This document shows, piece by piece, positions 8,223-17,757 of a DNA stretch of 64,000 nucleotides. The translations under genes were made by a program, and so were the position numbers. How positions within the stretch are numbered: the first letter of the stretch is position 1; every line of letters starts with the position of its first letter. The DNA comes from Arachidicoccus sp. (GTDB lineage: Bacteria; Bacteroidota; Bacteroidia; Chitinophagales; Chitinophagaceae). The notes under the pieces are model-generated. The model saw only the letters and a list, made by a program, of their open reading frames with translations, made no database searches and was not told the origin of the DNA. The stretch lies in NCBI GenBank assembly GCA_028283605.1, contig JAPWKH010000014.1, positions 62,001 through 126,000 on the forward strand, given 5' to 3'.

Positions 8223-9188
8223 CTAATACATATATTTTGTATACAAACAATACAATACTTTTCTTTCCGCCGGTGACAGGGCTGGCTGTGCAGATTCTAT
8301 TGCGCAAAAATGGCGGCGAAAAGCAATCACTGCTCTGCCTACATCTCTTATATCATAACCGATAATTCGTAGCGCCTGTGTCTCGTTGAAGTCCGGCGGT
8401 ACTTGTACATTCGTTGTGTCGCTCCACCACAGCCCGAAGCCTTTTTGCGAAAGCGTTTGCCAGGGAAAATTTACATTCGGATCATTCTTGCGCGTTGGCG
8501 CGAAGTCTGCATGACCAATAAAATTTGCCTGCGGAATCCCGAAACGTTTTTTCAAACTTGCCAGTACTTTCAACAAGCTGTTGATTTGTTTTTCGGTAAA
8601 AGGTCCGTATCCATCATTGTCCAATTCGATACCGACAGAACAAGAATTCATATCTGTAACGCTGCCCCATTTGCCAATACCGGCTTGCCATGCGCGTAAA
8701 TAATCATTTACCATGTGATGGATGGAGCCGTCTCGCCCAATTACGTAATGCGCGCTTACAGCCGCGCGCTCCAACGTAAACGTATGCAACGTTTCATCTA
8801 CCGAACCTTGCGAGGTATGATGAATGATCACATAATTCGGCTTGCGCATATTTACATTTACGGAGCCTACAAAATCTTTGGTATAGTCCAACGACGGATC
8901 ATTAAAATTGGGATTCATTGCAATTGTATCTGCAAAAGATTGCGCTAATTTGTTGTAAACTTTGTTGGCATAATCTACATCTACATATTTGGTGCTGTCT
9001 CTTACAATAGCATTTCCGGAATCATTATTATTTGTATTGTCTTTTGCGGGTTCGCTTTTTGAAATTTTATTATTCAATGCTGCTTGTTTTTCTGCTTTCA
9101 GCTTTTCTACACGGCTTGGGACTGTTTTGCGAGAACAACTTGCAATAATCAATATCAATGCGCTTAAGGGGATAAATATTATTTTCAT
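8223..9188 (-). CDS. N-acetylmuramoyl-L-alanine amidase, lipoprotein
   Basis: A zinc amidase cleaving the MurNAc-L-Ala bond of peptidoglycan, placed in the periplasm or outer membrane. An N-terminal signal with lipobox IIASC gives Cys18. A Lys/Asn-rich linker follows to about residue 110. The Amidase_2 domain (about 118-250) shows NYVIIHHTSQG, SAHYVIGRDG, VGIELDNDG and GHADFAPTRKNDP, which contain the zinc ligands and catalytic residues of AmpD-type enzymes. The 321-aa length is normal. The last residues run to 2 bp before the radA start, so the two were co-transcribed. Confidence 0.92.
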   Translation of the reverse strand: MKIIFIPLSALILIIASCSRKTVPSRVEKLKAEKQAALNNKISKSEPAKDNTNNNDSGNAIVRDSTKYVDVDYANKVYNKLAQSFADTIAMNPNFNDPSLDYTKDFVGSVNVNMRKPNYVIIHHTSQGSVDETLHTFTLERAAVSAHYVIGRDGSIHHMVNDYLRAWQAGIGKWGSVTDMNSCSVGIELDNDGYGPFTEKQINSLLKVLASLKKRFGIPQANFIGHADFAPTRKNDPNVNFPWQTLSQKGFGLWWSDTTNVQVPPDFNETQALRIIGYDIRDVGRAVIAFRRHFCAIESAQPALSPAERKVLYCLYTKYMY

Positions 9189-9225
9189 TTATTTTCAAAT
9201 GTTGTGTATTGGTTTGGTATGAATA

Positions 9226-10080
9226 TCAAATATCTTCAATTTTAAATTGATGTTTGATAATGATTTTATTTTTTTCATTCTTCCAAAGGGTGCAGCACTC
9301 AACATTGGCATCGTGTTCAAAGAACAGAATATAATCATTATCCACAGCTTCGTTTAAAAATATTTCTTTTTCCTGCAGTGCGGTTAAAGGATATACATCG
9401 TAGCTCGCTATATAAGGCAATCCAAAATGCGCCGAAGTAGGAATCAAATCTGCCATATATACGATGGTCTTATCCTTATATTTTATTTGCGGAACCATCA
9501 TTGCATTTGTATGTCCTGATACAAAACGGACAGATATATTTTTAGTAAATGGAACGATTGTATTTGCATCTTCAGGAACTTGTATAAATTGTAATTTTCC
9601 GCTTTGTTCAATAGGTAAAATATTTTCTTTCAGAAAAGAAGCTTTTTCTCTTGCATTCGGCTCTATTGCCCAATTCCAGTGCGTTTCATTGCTCCAATAA
9701 ACAGCATTTTTAAAAGCGGGCACTAAATTTCCATCATCAATTTCTATGGCGCCGCCAACATGATCGAAATGTAAATGCGTTAGAAAAACATCCGTAATAT
9801 CATCTTTGGAAAAACCATGTTTCGCCAAAGATTTTTCCAAAGTATTTTCTTTATTTAAATAATAATGACCGAAGAATTTTTCATCTTGTTTGCTGCCGAT
9901 TCCTGTATCTATCAATATTAATTTATTCTCATCTTCAATTAATAATAATCGCATCGCGAGCGTAATTAGATTGTTTTCATCAGCAGGAATTTGTTTGCTC
10001 CACAAAGTCTTTGGCACTACGCCAAACATTGCGCCGCCGTCAAGTTTGAAAAGTTCTGTATTGATTGAATATAGTTTCAT
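9226..10080 (-). CDS. Metallo-beta-lactamase-fold hydrolase
   Basis: A 284-aa soluble protein of the MBL superfamily. The zinc signature HLHFDHVGG is at about residues 101-109, with later metal residues in SGHTNAMMVPQI (about 190) and MADLIPTSAHFG, and a final His in FFEHDANVECC. This pattern fits AHL-lactonase-like or quinolone-lactonase-like members of the superfamily as well as general hydrolases, and the substrate cannot be told from sequence. No signal peptide. It is a stand-alone gene between the amidase and the Fe-S protein. Confidence 0.85.
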   Translation of the reverse strand: MKLYSINTELFKLDGGAMFGVVPKTLWSKQIPADENNLITLAMRLLLIEDENKLILIDTGIGSKQDEKFFGHYYLNKENTLEKSLAKHGFSKDDITDVFLTHLHFDHVGGAIEIDDGNLVPAFKNAVYWSNETHWNWAIEPNAREKASFLKENILPIEQSGKLQFIQVPEDANTIVPFTKNISVRFVSGHTNAMMVPQIKYKDKTIVYMADLIPTSAHFGLPYIASYDVYPLTALQEKEIFLNEAVDNDYILFFEHDANVECCTLWKNEKNKIIIKHQFKIEDI

Positions 10081-10152
10081 TGTAAATTAAAAACGTTTCT
10101 GTAAGATTTTTTGCCTTGGTGTAGTTATTAATTCTTAATTATGAATTACTAA

Positions 10153-11466
10153 TTAATCAGCCCATTTGAAACGCTCATCGGGGCTAAATTTCCATGGTGC
10201 AAAATTGTTTTCAATATTACCAAACATGGCATTCCATTCCTGTGGTGCATTGCTTTCTTCCATGATTAAAAAACGGCGCATTTGCAGAATAATATCAAGA
10301 GGAGAAATACTTACGGGACATTCCTGCACACAAGCGTTACAAGTAGTGCAGGCATTCAATTCTTCTACTGTAATATAATCGTGCAGCAAGGTTTTACCAT
10401 CTTCTTTAAAGGATTTATTGGTATTTATGTTCTTACCGATTTCTTCAACTCTGTCGCGCGTTTTCATCATTATCAAGCGTGGGCTTAGTGCTTTCCCGGT
10501 AACGTTGGCAGGACAAGCGGCCGAGCATCTTCCACATTCTGTACAAGTATAAGCATCGAGCAAATTTTTCCAGCTCAAATCAAATACATCTTTCGCACCA
10601 AAATTCTTATGTTCTTCTGATGGTGGTTCTGTTGGCGCTAATTCAGGCTGCATGGCATATAAAACTTCCTGTTGAATATCCGGCATATTTTTCATTTCGC
10701 CTTTCGGTAAAAGAGAAGCAAAATATGCATTTGGAAATGCCAGAATAATATGTAAATGTTTGGAATAAGGCAGGTAATTCATAAATGCCAAAATACCTGT
10801 AATATGCAACCACCAAGCGCTTCTTTCAATAATTATCAATGTATGGCTGCTAAGTCCATTGAATAAAAAATGCAGCTTTGATGAAATAATGAAATCTGTG
10901 GCAGGCGTATTTATATATTCTCCAACGCCGCGCATATTTAACAATGTATCGCAACAGTTCATAATTAAGAACAAAGACATCAACACGATTTCTGTAATAA
11001 GAATGGCGTTGGCATCGCTTTTTGGGAAGCCTTGCAAATCTTTGCTGTTCAGTCTTTTTACACGAATGATATTTCTGCGAACAAGAAAAATTGCGCAAGA
11101 AACCAACACGAGAAAGGCAAGTATTTCGAAAAAATTAATAAGCCCTATATATAAATTTCCGGCAAAGGCAAATAGGCGATGATAGCCCATAATACCGTCT
11201 AAAATAATTTCTACAATTTCAATATTGATAATAATGAAACCTGCGTAAACAAAAAGATGGAGCAGTGCAACCAATGGATTGCGGAACATCTTCTTTTGCC
11301 CGAAAGCAAGCAGCAGCACATTTTTTACACGCACTGCTTTATGATCGCTTATATTTTCATCTCTTCCCAATAAAATATTGCGACGGATATTCCTACACTT
11401 GCGTGCAAACAAAATAATTGCAGCTAATAATAAAACTGTAAATATTATTTGCGAAAAAATATGCAT
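10153..11466 (-). CDS. Membrane (Fe-S)-binding reductase subunit, HdrC/HdrE-like fusion
   Basis: A 437-aa inner-membrane protein with five or six N-terminal hydrophobic helices up to about residue 250 (cytochrome-b-like membrane part). A cytoplasmic region follows with two [4Fe-4S] motifs: CTECGRCSAACP and CTTCNACVQECP (about residues 304-315 and 380-391). The Fe-S part resembles heterodisulfide reductase subunit C, GlpC and related quinone-linked electron carriers. In Bacteroidota such a gene is usually next to a CCG-domain protein, but none is adjacent here. It is divergent from murF. The electron donor and acceptor are unknown. Confidence 0.85.
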   Translation of the reverse strand: MHIFSQIIFTVLLLAAIILFARKCRNIRRNILLGRDENISDHKAVRVKNVLLLAFGQKKMFRNPLVALLHLFVYAGFIIINIEIVEIILDGIMGYHRLFAFAGNLYIGLINFFEILAFLVLVSCAIFLVRRNIIRVKRLNSKDLQGFPKSDANAILITEIVLMSLFLIMNCCDTLLNMRGVGEYINTPATDFIISSKLHFLFNGLSSHTLIIIERSAWWLHITGILAFMNYLPYSKHLHIILAFPNAYFASLLPKGEMKNMPDIQQEVLYAMQPELAPTEPPSEEHKNFGAKDVFDLSWKNLLDAYTCTECGRCSAACPANVTGKALSPRLIMMKTRDRVEEIGKNINTNKSFKEDGKTLLHDYITVEELNACTTCNACVQECPVSISPLDIILQMRRFLIMEESNAPQEWNAMFGNIENNFAPWKFSPDERFKWAD

Positions 11467-11560
11467 AAAACTAAAGTTAATATGCTAAGATAACTGATTA
11501 TCGTGTAATCTATATTTGAATTCGCTTAACTATTAGAGATAAATAAATATTGCGCTACTT

Positions 11561-11594
11561 TTTCAGTAATAGTTGCCTTCAAATCTTACATTTG
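11561..11594 (+). promoter_or_regulatory. Bacteroidota-type promoter of murF
   Basis: TACATTTG at 11587-11594 matches the -7 consensus TANNTTTG exactly. TTTC at 11561-11564 is a three-of-four match to the -33 TTTG, with a 22-bp gap, slightly longer than usual. The site lies about 28 bp before the ATG at 11622 and inside the longer open frame that begins at 11550, which supports the downstream start. Confidence 0.55.
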
Positions 11595-11621
11595 TTTGAT
11601 ATAAAAATAATTTTAACTGAT

Positions 11622-12896
11622 ATGCATATTGACGATCTGTATCAAATTTTTTTGCGATATCCTTCAGTTCAAACGGATAGCCGAAAGGTAAAACCCGGCG
11701 ATATCTTCTTCGCGCTAAAAGGCCCAAACTTCAATGGCAATCTTTTTGCAAAAAACGCATTGGAAGACGGCGCTGCTTTTGCTATTATTGATGAGCCGGT
11801 AGATGATGACGAAAGATTGATTTTGACCAAGGATGTTCTAACATGCTTGCAGGATTTGGCAAAATACCATCGAGAAAAATTCTCTATTCCCTTTATAGGT
11901 ATTACGGGAAGCAATGGAAAAACAACTACAAAAGAACTGGTGCACGCAGTTTTGAGTTCACAGTTTAAAACCTATACCACCGAAGGAAATCTCAATAATC
12001 ATATAGGAATTCCGCTGACGATTTTAAAAGTGAAGCAAGATGCCGAAATTGCCGTTGTAGAAATGGGTGCAAATCATCTGGGAGAAATTGCCGGCTACTG
12101 CCAGTATGCAGAACCTACACACGGCATTATTACCAATTGCGGCAAAGCACATTTAGAAGGATTTGGCAGCGAAGAAGGTGTGAGAAAAGGGAAAGGGGAG
12201 TTGTACGATTTTATCCGGAAGAATAAGGGAACCATATTTGCTTTTGATGATTATGCTTATTTGCATGAAATGGCAAATGGCATTCAAAATATTATTTGGT
12301 ATGGTACGGAAAACGGGAATGTTACGGGCAATACAAATGAACATCATTCTTTCTTAAACGTGGTTTTTAAAAATGGATTTTCTTTAGGAAACATTCAAAC
12401 CCAATTGGTGGGTAATTATAATTTGCCGAATGTGCTATGCGCCGTTGCCGTAGGAAAATATTTTAATATTTCTGAAGAAAAAATAAAAGCGGCGATTGAA
12501 AATTATACGCCTTCGAACAGCCGCTCGCAATTGATACCGTACGGTACAAACAAAATAATTCTTGATGCTTATAATGCCAATCCATCAAGCATGAAAGCGG
12601 CGATTGAAAACCTTGCAGCTTTGCCGGATAAAAATAAAATATTGATCATCGGCGGAATGAAAGAATTAGGTGCAGAAAGCGAAAAAGAACATCAGAAAAT
12701 TATTGATTTAATTAAATCGTATAGCTGGGAAAATATCGTACTGGTAGGTAAGGAATTTGAACCCTATAAAAGTGAATTTACGTGGTTTGCAACTTCGGAG
12801 GAAGCGCGCGACTGGTATAAACAGCAACATTTTGAAGATTGTGTGATATTAATCAAAGGTTCGCGCGGAATTGCTTTGGAAAAATTGCTGAGTTGA
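11622..12896 (+). CDS. murF: UDP-N-acetylmuramoyl-tripeptide--D-alanyl-D-alanine ligase
   Basis: ATP-dependent cytosolic ligase adding D-Ala-D-Ala to the peptidoglycan precursor. Start taken at ATG 11622 (MHIDDLYQIFLRYPSVQTDSRKV), because the MurF N-domain begins there and the promoter lies just upstream. Motifs: TDSRKVKPGDIFFALKG, the ATP loop GITGSNGKTTTKELV (about residues 93-107), EMGANHLGEI, TNCGKAHLEGFGS, the central-domain NYNLPN and LDAYNANPSSMKAA. The 424-aa length is usual. The gene is followed by a GC-rich dispersed repeat rather than a simple terminator. Confidence 0.96.
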   Translation: MHIDDLYQIFLRYPSVQTDSRKVKPGDIFFALKGPNFNGNLFAKNALEDGAAFAIIDEPVDDDERLILTKDVLTCLQDLAKYHREKFSIPFIGITGSNGKTTTKELVHAVLSSQFKTYTTEGNLNNHIGIPLTILKVKQDAEIAVVEMGANHLGEIAGYCQYAEPTHGIITNCGKAHLEGFGSEEGVRKGKGELYDFIRKNKGTIFAFDDYAYLHEMANGIQNIIWYGTENGNVTGNTNEHHSFLNVVFKNGFSLGNIQTQLVGNYNLPNVLCAVAVGKYFNISEEKIKAAIENYTPSNSRSQLIPYGTNKIILDAYNANPSSMKAAIENLAALPDKNKILIIGGMKELGAESEKEHQKIIDLIKSYSWENIVLVGKEFEPYKSEFTWFATSEEARDWYKQQHFEDCVILIKGSRGIALEKLLS

Positions 12897-12903
12897 TTGC
12901 ACT

Positions 12904-13050
12904 TGCGTTGAGCGCGTGAGGGATAGCAGCGGTAGCCCACAGCCGCGAAGGTACGAGCAGGCGAGGACTACAAGCGTATAGCCCGACAGCACGCGGCCAA
13001 GAGAATGTGAAAAGGGGAGAGACAGGCAGCGTGGTGGCACGCCCTGAAAA
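12904..13050 (+). repeat. GC-rich dispersed intergenic element, copy A
   Basis: A 147-bp GC-rich block between murF and ftsX. It begins TGCGTTGAGCGCGTGAGG and ends GGCACGCCCTGAAAA, and shares its two ends and several internal words with blocks at 19686-19836 and 40074-40217. It is far richer in G+C than its surroundings and has no coding potential consistent between copies. Copy A is the most diverged inside. It may be a structured RNA or a REP-like element. Confidence 0.7.
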
Positions 13051-13169
13051 AAAAATGATGTATCCATTTATTTTTAATAAAAATATTTTGTAATTGAGTA
13101 TCTTTTATTGGTAAAGATTAAATTTGCGCGAAGACCCGGAATTGTTATTTATAAAATTATTTATGCAGC

Positions 13170-14045
13170 ATGTCTGAAATAGTTGCCGCACCGAAGCGGA
13201 GAAAGAAAACAAATTCATTGTTGAGTATCGTGGGCATTACCATTGTATTGTTGCTGATGGGCATAATGGGTTGGTTTTTCATAAGCCTGAAAACGATGGG
13301 GAACAGCCTGAAAGAACAGGTGGAAGTAGATGTGTACCTGAATGTAGCTAATAAGGATACAATTGCGCAGATTGAAAAGTACATTATTGCGCAGCCTTAC
13401 GCAAAAAATGTGGAATACATTGATAAAGCTAAGGCAAAGGATCTTTGGAATAAAGATCATAACGAAGACTGGGATAATATTCTAGACTATAATCCTTTGC
13501 CGGAAAGTATTAATTTCTATGCGAATGCGGACTATGTGAATCAAGACAGCCTTACGAAGATTTCTAATGACCTGATGCAGCATTATGGATCTTTACTTTC
13601 TAGTATTGATTACCCGAAAACACTGGTGGGCTCAATGAACGAGAAAGTAAATAAAATAGGCCTTATATTTTTGGTAATCACTATTGTTTTGGGTGTAATT
13701 GTGGTTATAAGTATTGATAATACCATTAAGCTAACGATGTACAGCAACCGATTCTTAATTAAAACCATGCAAATGGTTGGCGCTACAAGAATTTTTATTT
13801 CAAGGCCTTTGAATAACAGGGCTGTGATTAACGGATTGATCAGTGCTGTAATCGCGATTGTAATTTTAGTAATCCTGGTTAATTGGGCAATATCCCGTAT
13901 TCCCGAATTATCGGGCGTTCAAAACCCGGAAATGAATTATTTATTGTACGCTTGCATGATTGTTTTCGGCGTACTTATTTCCTGGATAAGCACCTACAGA
14001 AGCGTCAATAAATATTTAAAATCGAGGCTTGACGATTTGTATTAA
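13170..14045 (+). CDS. ftsX: Cell-division permease-like protein FtsX
   Basis: Inner-membrane subunit of the FtsEX complex that controls cell-wall hydrolases at the septum. The 291-aa protein has a cytoplasmic basic start (PKRRKKTNS), a first helix at about 17-38, a large periplasmic loop (about 45-165), and then three helices near 170-195, 215-245 and 255-280. This is the FtsX topology. Residues PLPESINFYA and MNEKVNKIGL are family-like. The ATPase gene ftsE is not adjacent, which is common in this phylum. A DUF3098 gene follows, as is usual for Bacteroidota ftsX. Confidence 0.93.
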   Translation: MSEIVAAPKRRKKTNSLLSIVGITIVLLLMGIMGWFFISLKTMGNSLKEQVEVDVYLNVANKDTIAQIEKYIIAQPYAKNVEYIDKAKAKDLWNKDHNEDWDNILDYNPLPESINFYANADYVNQDSLTKISNDLMQHYGSLLSSIDYPKTLVGSMNEKVNKIGLIFLVITIVLGVIVVISIDNTIKLTMYSNRFLIKTMQMVGATRIFISRPLNNRAVINGLISAVIAIVILVILVNWAISRIPELSGVQNPEMNYLLYACMIVFGVLISWISTYRSVNKYLKSRLDDLY

Positions 14046-14094
14046 TTTAATTGTAAAAATAAAATCGCATATTTGTTGCGAATTAAATAATGAT

Positions 14095-14364
14095 ATGGCA
14101 GACAAAAAAACTAAACCGGTATATACAGGAAGCCTGAACTTCAGTAAAGAAAATTATAAATGGATGATTATCGGAGCGGCCGTAATCATAATCGGTATGA
14201 TATTGCTTTCCGGTGGAGAAAACAAAGACCCTAATGTATTTGACCAAAATCTGGTATACAGCGCAAGGCGTATTACAGTTGCGCCGATCCTGATTTTACT
14301 GGGTTTTGCGATAGAAATATTTGCGATTCTTAAAAAGCCGGCTGATAAAAAAGAGACACTCTGA
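14095..14364 (+). CDS. DUF3098 small membrane protein
   Basis: An 89-aa protein starting at ATG 14095 (MADKKTKPVYTGSLNF); an upstream in-frame start would overlap ftsX. It has two hydrophobic helices, WMIIGAAVIIIGMILLSGG at about 26-44 and VAPILILLGFAIEIFAIL near 63-80, separated by a loop with DPNVFDQNLVYSARRI. This matches the DUF3098 family, which almost always follows ftsX in Bacteroidota. Function unknown; the conserved pairing suggests a role with FtsEX. Confidence 0.9.
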   Translation: MADKKTKPVYTGSLNFSKENYKWMIIGAAVIIIGMILLSGGENKDPNVFDQNLVYSARRITVAPILILLGFAIEIFAILKKPADKKETL

Positions 14365-14503
14365 TTTTTATAAACCGGTAATACAAAATTTTAACAAAGG
14401 ATGGAATGTAGCGTGCTATGTTTATCCTTTTTTCATTTTTTAAAACATGAATGCCAAACCCCGCATAACAGACAATACAATGTACCAGCAGCAAAATTAT
14501 TTA

Positions 14504-16876
14504 ATGAGGAAGAGTATTACAGCGATAGTATTTTTATTGGCCGGACTGGTTGCGCAGGCACAAAAAATTACGAGCAAAGATACAATGATAACCGTTCAGG
14601 ATACGATTGTTTCAAATATCGTAAACAAAGTAGAAAAGTACTCTTTTACACTAAAGCAAACGAGAAATAATATTTCTCAAAAGATAAACATAAAGCCATT
14701 GGTGGAGAGCGTGATGCCATTGCAGAAAAGCGTGATGGGTATGCAAAATATTCTGGACAGTTCCGGCAGATTCATGAATCTTTTCAGGTTGAATACGTTT
14801 GCTATCATGCTTGACGAATTTGAAGACGATTTAAGTGATTATAAACAAACCCTTACAGATTATTCTCAACAATTACGCACAAGCAATGACACGATTACGA
14901 AAATTGAAAAAGACAGTTCGTTGGATATATTGATATTGGATACTGTACTTGAAAAACAAATAATGGATTTGCGGCGGCAAGCCGGCAGATTAGATACCAT
15001 GCAAAGAAATACTATTGCAAAAGTTACCATTCTGCGCAATAAAGTGTCGCTAAGCCTTTTGCAGGTAAAAGGCATGAGTTCCATTATAGATTTTCGTACG
15101 AAACGGCTTAAGAGAAAAATGTGGAGTAAGGAAGTTTTGCCACTTTTTCAAGACAGGTCAGATAATTATTCATCATCTTCAATATTTTCTTTGATAGGAT
15201 CTTCTTTATCAAGAAGCCTGTTGGTTTCAAATATTTACATCTCAAAACAATGGGATGTACTTACCATTGCTATACTTGTTTTTGCATTAATTATAATTTG
15301 GACATGGTCCAATATGCGTAATGCAAAGAAACTTCCGGAGTCTGACAGCATACTGGCACAAATGTATTTCTTAAGGCCGAATACAGTAATTCTCTGCGGC
15401 TTACTGGTATTTTTTATTTTCCTTCCTTTCTTCTTCGGCGAACCTCCCATATCAGTCATTCACATTTGCGAAGTATTCAGGACAATTATCATTACTGTTT
15501 TATTCTATCCATATTTAACGAAGCCGGCCAAACGATTGTGGCTGATATTTTGCGCAACATGGCTATTCTTTATTATTGATGATTTATTGCTGGACAGCCG
15601 ATTGTCAGAAAGATGGCTGTTGTTTTTTGCGAGTGTGATCTATGCACTGCTTTGTATAAAAATATTGACAAACAAAAGGGATTTAACTGCAAAAATATCG
15701 GCGTCTAAGGTTATAAAAGGCCTGACAATTTTTTGCTTGCTACAAATATTATTTGCTGTATTTTTTAATATTACAGGAAGAATTACACTTACAAAAATTT
15801 TTTGTGTAAGCGCTGCGGAATGCCTGATGCTGGGAATCACATTAAAAGTTTTTTGCTCATTGGTATTGGAAGCTATCTTTCTTCAATCGGAAACATATCA
15901 GAAGAGCCGTTTGGCAGAATATATAAATTATAAGCATCTTGAAAATAAGTTCAGGAGAGGATTATGGATACTTGCTTCACTGATATGGATCATCAGCCTC
16001 ATAAGAGATTGGGGAATGTATTCCTCCCTCATCGACAGTATCGGCCACTTCTTTTATAAGCCGCGTACGATAGGCTCACATCATTTCAGTTTTGGAAATA
16101 TTGCTTTGTTTATTGGAATAATTTGGATTTCCGTTATCGTTTCAAGCATTATTAATTTCTTCTTCGGGCAAAGTGACGGAGCAAGTCCTACCAACAGGAA
16201 AAGCATCGCATCTATGATGTTGCTGATAAGGCTTGCAATTTGGGCTGTAGGATTTTTAATTGCTGTGGCGGCAGCTTCTATCCCTTTAAATCAATTAACG
16301 GTAATGCTTGGCGCACTCGGTGTAGGTATCGGTTTTGGTTTGCAGAATATAGCCAACAATTTGGTATCAGGTGTTATACTTGCGTTTGAGCGGCCGATAC
16401 AAGTTGGCGACCAGATAGAAATAGGAGGGAAGACCGGAAAAGTAAAAGAAATCGGTGTTCGGTCAAGTAAACTATCCGGCGGCAACGGAGCCGATATTAT
16501 AATTCCCAATGGCGACTTGCTTTCCCAACAGCTTACAAACTGGACGATGAAAGATTTAACCAAGAGCGTAGAATTTACAATCGGTATCTCTTATGAAAGT
16601 GGCGATATTATTGCTGTAAAGAATATTATTGCCGATACCTTAAGCAAAGAAGAAGATGTGCTTGCAACGCCGGCTCCGTCTATTTTATTGCAAACTTTTG
16701 CAGACGCGGCCCTGGAAATAAAAATTAGTTTCTGGGTAATGAATCTTTCCAATGCGAATGCTATCCGCAGTAATGTAATGATCGATGTATATAAAACTTT
16801 GCAGGAAAATAATGTAAAATTACCCTATCCGATTATACGTCAGGAAAAAAAGAAAGAGAATAATGAAGAGGGTTGA
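14504..16876 (+). CDS. Large MscS-type mechanosensitive channel with periplasmic N-domain
   Basis: Start taken at ATG 14504, which gives the signal peptide MRKSITAIVFLLAGLVAQAQ; an in-frame ATG at 14447 would add 19 residues. A periplasmic region of about 230 residues rich in Lys, Asp and Thr (coiled-coil-like) comes first. Then follow about 10 membrane helices and a C-terminal MscS domain with LGALGVGIGFGLQNIANNLVSG (the pore-lining helix), FERPIQVGDQIEIGGKTGKVKEIG and IIIPNGDLLSQQLTNW. The protein releases osmolytes on hypo-osmotic shock. The layout resembles MscK/YbiO-like large channels. The C-terminus is highly charged. Confidence 0.92.
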   Translation: MRKSITAIVFLLAGLVAQAQKITSKDTMITVQDTIVSNIVNKVEKYSFTLKQTRNNISQKINIKPLVESVMPLQKSVMGMQNILDSSGRFMNLFRLNTFAIMLDEFEDDLSDYKQTLTDYSQQLRTSNDTITKIEKDSSLDILILDTVLEKQIMDLRRQAGRLDTMQRNTIAKVTILRNKVSLSLLQVKGMSSIIDFRTKRLKRKMWSKEVLPLFQDRSDNYSSSSIFSLIGSSLSRSLLVSNIYISKQWDVLTIAILVFALIIIWTWSNMRNAKKLPESDSILAQMYFLRPNTVILCGLLVFFIFLPFFFGEPPISVIHICEVFRTIIITVLFYPYLTKPAKRLWLIFCATWLFFIIDDLLLDSRLSERWLLFFASVIYALLCIKILTNKRDLTAKISASKVIKGLTIFCLLQILFAVFFNITGRITLTKIFCVSAAECLMLGITLKVFCSLVLEAIFLQSETYQKSRLAEYINYKHLENKFRRGLWILASLIWIISLIRDWGMYSSLIDSIGHFFYKPRTIGSHHFSFGNIALFIGIIWISVIVSSIINFFFGQSDGASPTNRKSIASMMLLIRLAIWAVGFLIAVAAASIPLNQLTVMLGALGVGIGFGLQNIANNLVSGVILAFERPIQVGDQIEIGGKTGKVKEIGVRSSKLSGGNGADIIIPNGDLLSQQLTNWTMKDLTKSVEFTIGISYESGDIIAVKNIIADTLSKEEDVLATPAPSILLQTFADAALEIKISFWVMNLSNANAIRSNVMIDVYKTLQENNVKLPYPIIRQEKKKENNEEG

Positions 16877-16918
16877 GTACAAATAATGAGGAGTTGATTT
16901 GGTGAGATGGATAAGAAG

Positions 16919-16994
16919 TTGCTTTTCGCGATTTGCAATCAGCTGACCTATAATTACGGAATGGTTTCGTGCGGACACGTACCACGGCGGAAAA
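16919..16994. repeat. Direct repeat, left copy, flanking the lipoprotein gene
   Basis: A 76-bp block (TTGCTTTTCGCG... to ...ACCACGGCGGAAAA) that recurs in the same orientation at 17758-17834 with only a few differences. The core GCAATCAGCTGACC is identical. The right part forms a hairpin around the loop CGGA (CGTG / CACG), weaker here than in the right copy. Confidence 0.85.
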
Positions 16995-17020
16995 TTTACA
17001 AGATTTACAAATGAAAGTAC

Positions 17021-17653
17021 ATGGAAGGTAAACACCGATTTCGATATTATTTAATTTCCTTTGTTATTCTTTTCGGATGTAAAGAAAATTCGTCTAAAAA
17101 GAATGTGGTTATAATAAATAAGGAAAACAAAGAAATTCATATTTATTGCGATTCAGTAAATACAGTATCGGAACTGAATTCGTACTATTTATTTTTTAAA
17201 GTAATAAATAACTCTGCGGAAGATGTTGCAATAACAATAAATAATGATGCAAGCGCTAATGCAAAAACATCTTTTATATTTATAGATGCTTATAAAGATA
17301 CTTTGCCAATTTATTTAATTGAAACTAAGTTTGTCCGAATTGTAAAAAAGAAACATATAGCATATTTTACGCAACTAATCGATCGAAGTTTTTTTTATGA
17401 AAAATATAAATCAAGTAAAGATATTATGTCGTTTGAAAATTTTGTAGATACATTAATCTCAAATTCAAAAATTATATATGCTCCGGATTTATCGATAAAT
17501 TTCAATAAAGATTTAGCCCCAAATATTGATACAATTTTTCTAAATAGAAATATTATTGAGGTTAATATGAAAGATATTAGAATAAACAAAAATTTACCGC
17601 CGCCGCGAACTTTATTAAGGTTTATTGAAAAAAAAATTGATTCCGATCAATAG
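17021..17653 (+). CDS. Hypothetical lipoprotein
   Basis: A 210-aa protein with a short basic start, a hydrophobic stretch and a lipobox-like VILFGC (Cys20), so it is probably anchored in the outer membrane facing the periplasm. The mature part has alternating hydrophobic strands (YYLFFKVINNSAEDVAITINN), suggesting a beta-sandwich, and ends with basic residues (RFIEKKIDS). No family recognised. The gene is markedly more AT-rich than its neighbours and lies between two 77-bp direct repeats, which suggests acquisition or movement as a cassette. Confidence 0.7.
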   Translation: MEGKHRFRYYLISFVILFGCKENSSKKNVVIINKENKEIHIYCDSVNTVSELNSYYLFFKVINNSAEDVAITINNDASANAKTSFIFIDAYKDTLPIYLIETKFVRIVKKKHIAYFTQLIDRSFFYEKYKSSKDIMSFENFVDTLISNSKIIYAPDLSINFNKDLAPNIDTIFLNRNIIEVNMKDIRINKNLPPPRTLLRFIEKKIDSDQ

Positions 17654-17679
17654 AGAAGTATGTCAGATGGGTAGGATAC

Positions 17680-17722
17680 AATTTACCTATCGGTAGGTGG
17701 GACACCAACCGATAGGTAAATT
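17680..17722. repeat. Perfect 15-bp inverted repeat with inner stem
   Basis: Arms AATTTACCTATCGGT and ACCGATAGGTAAATT enclose 13 nt that themselves pair as GGTG-GGA-CACC. It lies 26 bp after the lipoprotein gene. The T-run expected of a terminator is weak, so it may be a repeat-family hairpin as much as a terminator. Confidence 0.8.
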
Positions 17723-17757
17723 ATAAAGATTTTTCACATATATCGGTAGCGAGTTCC

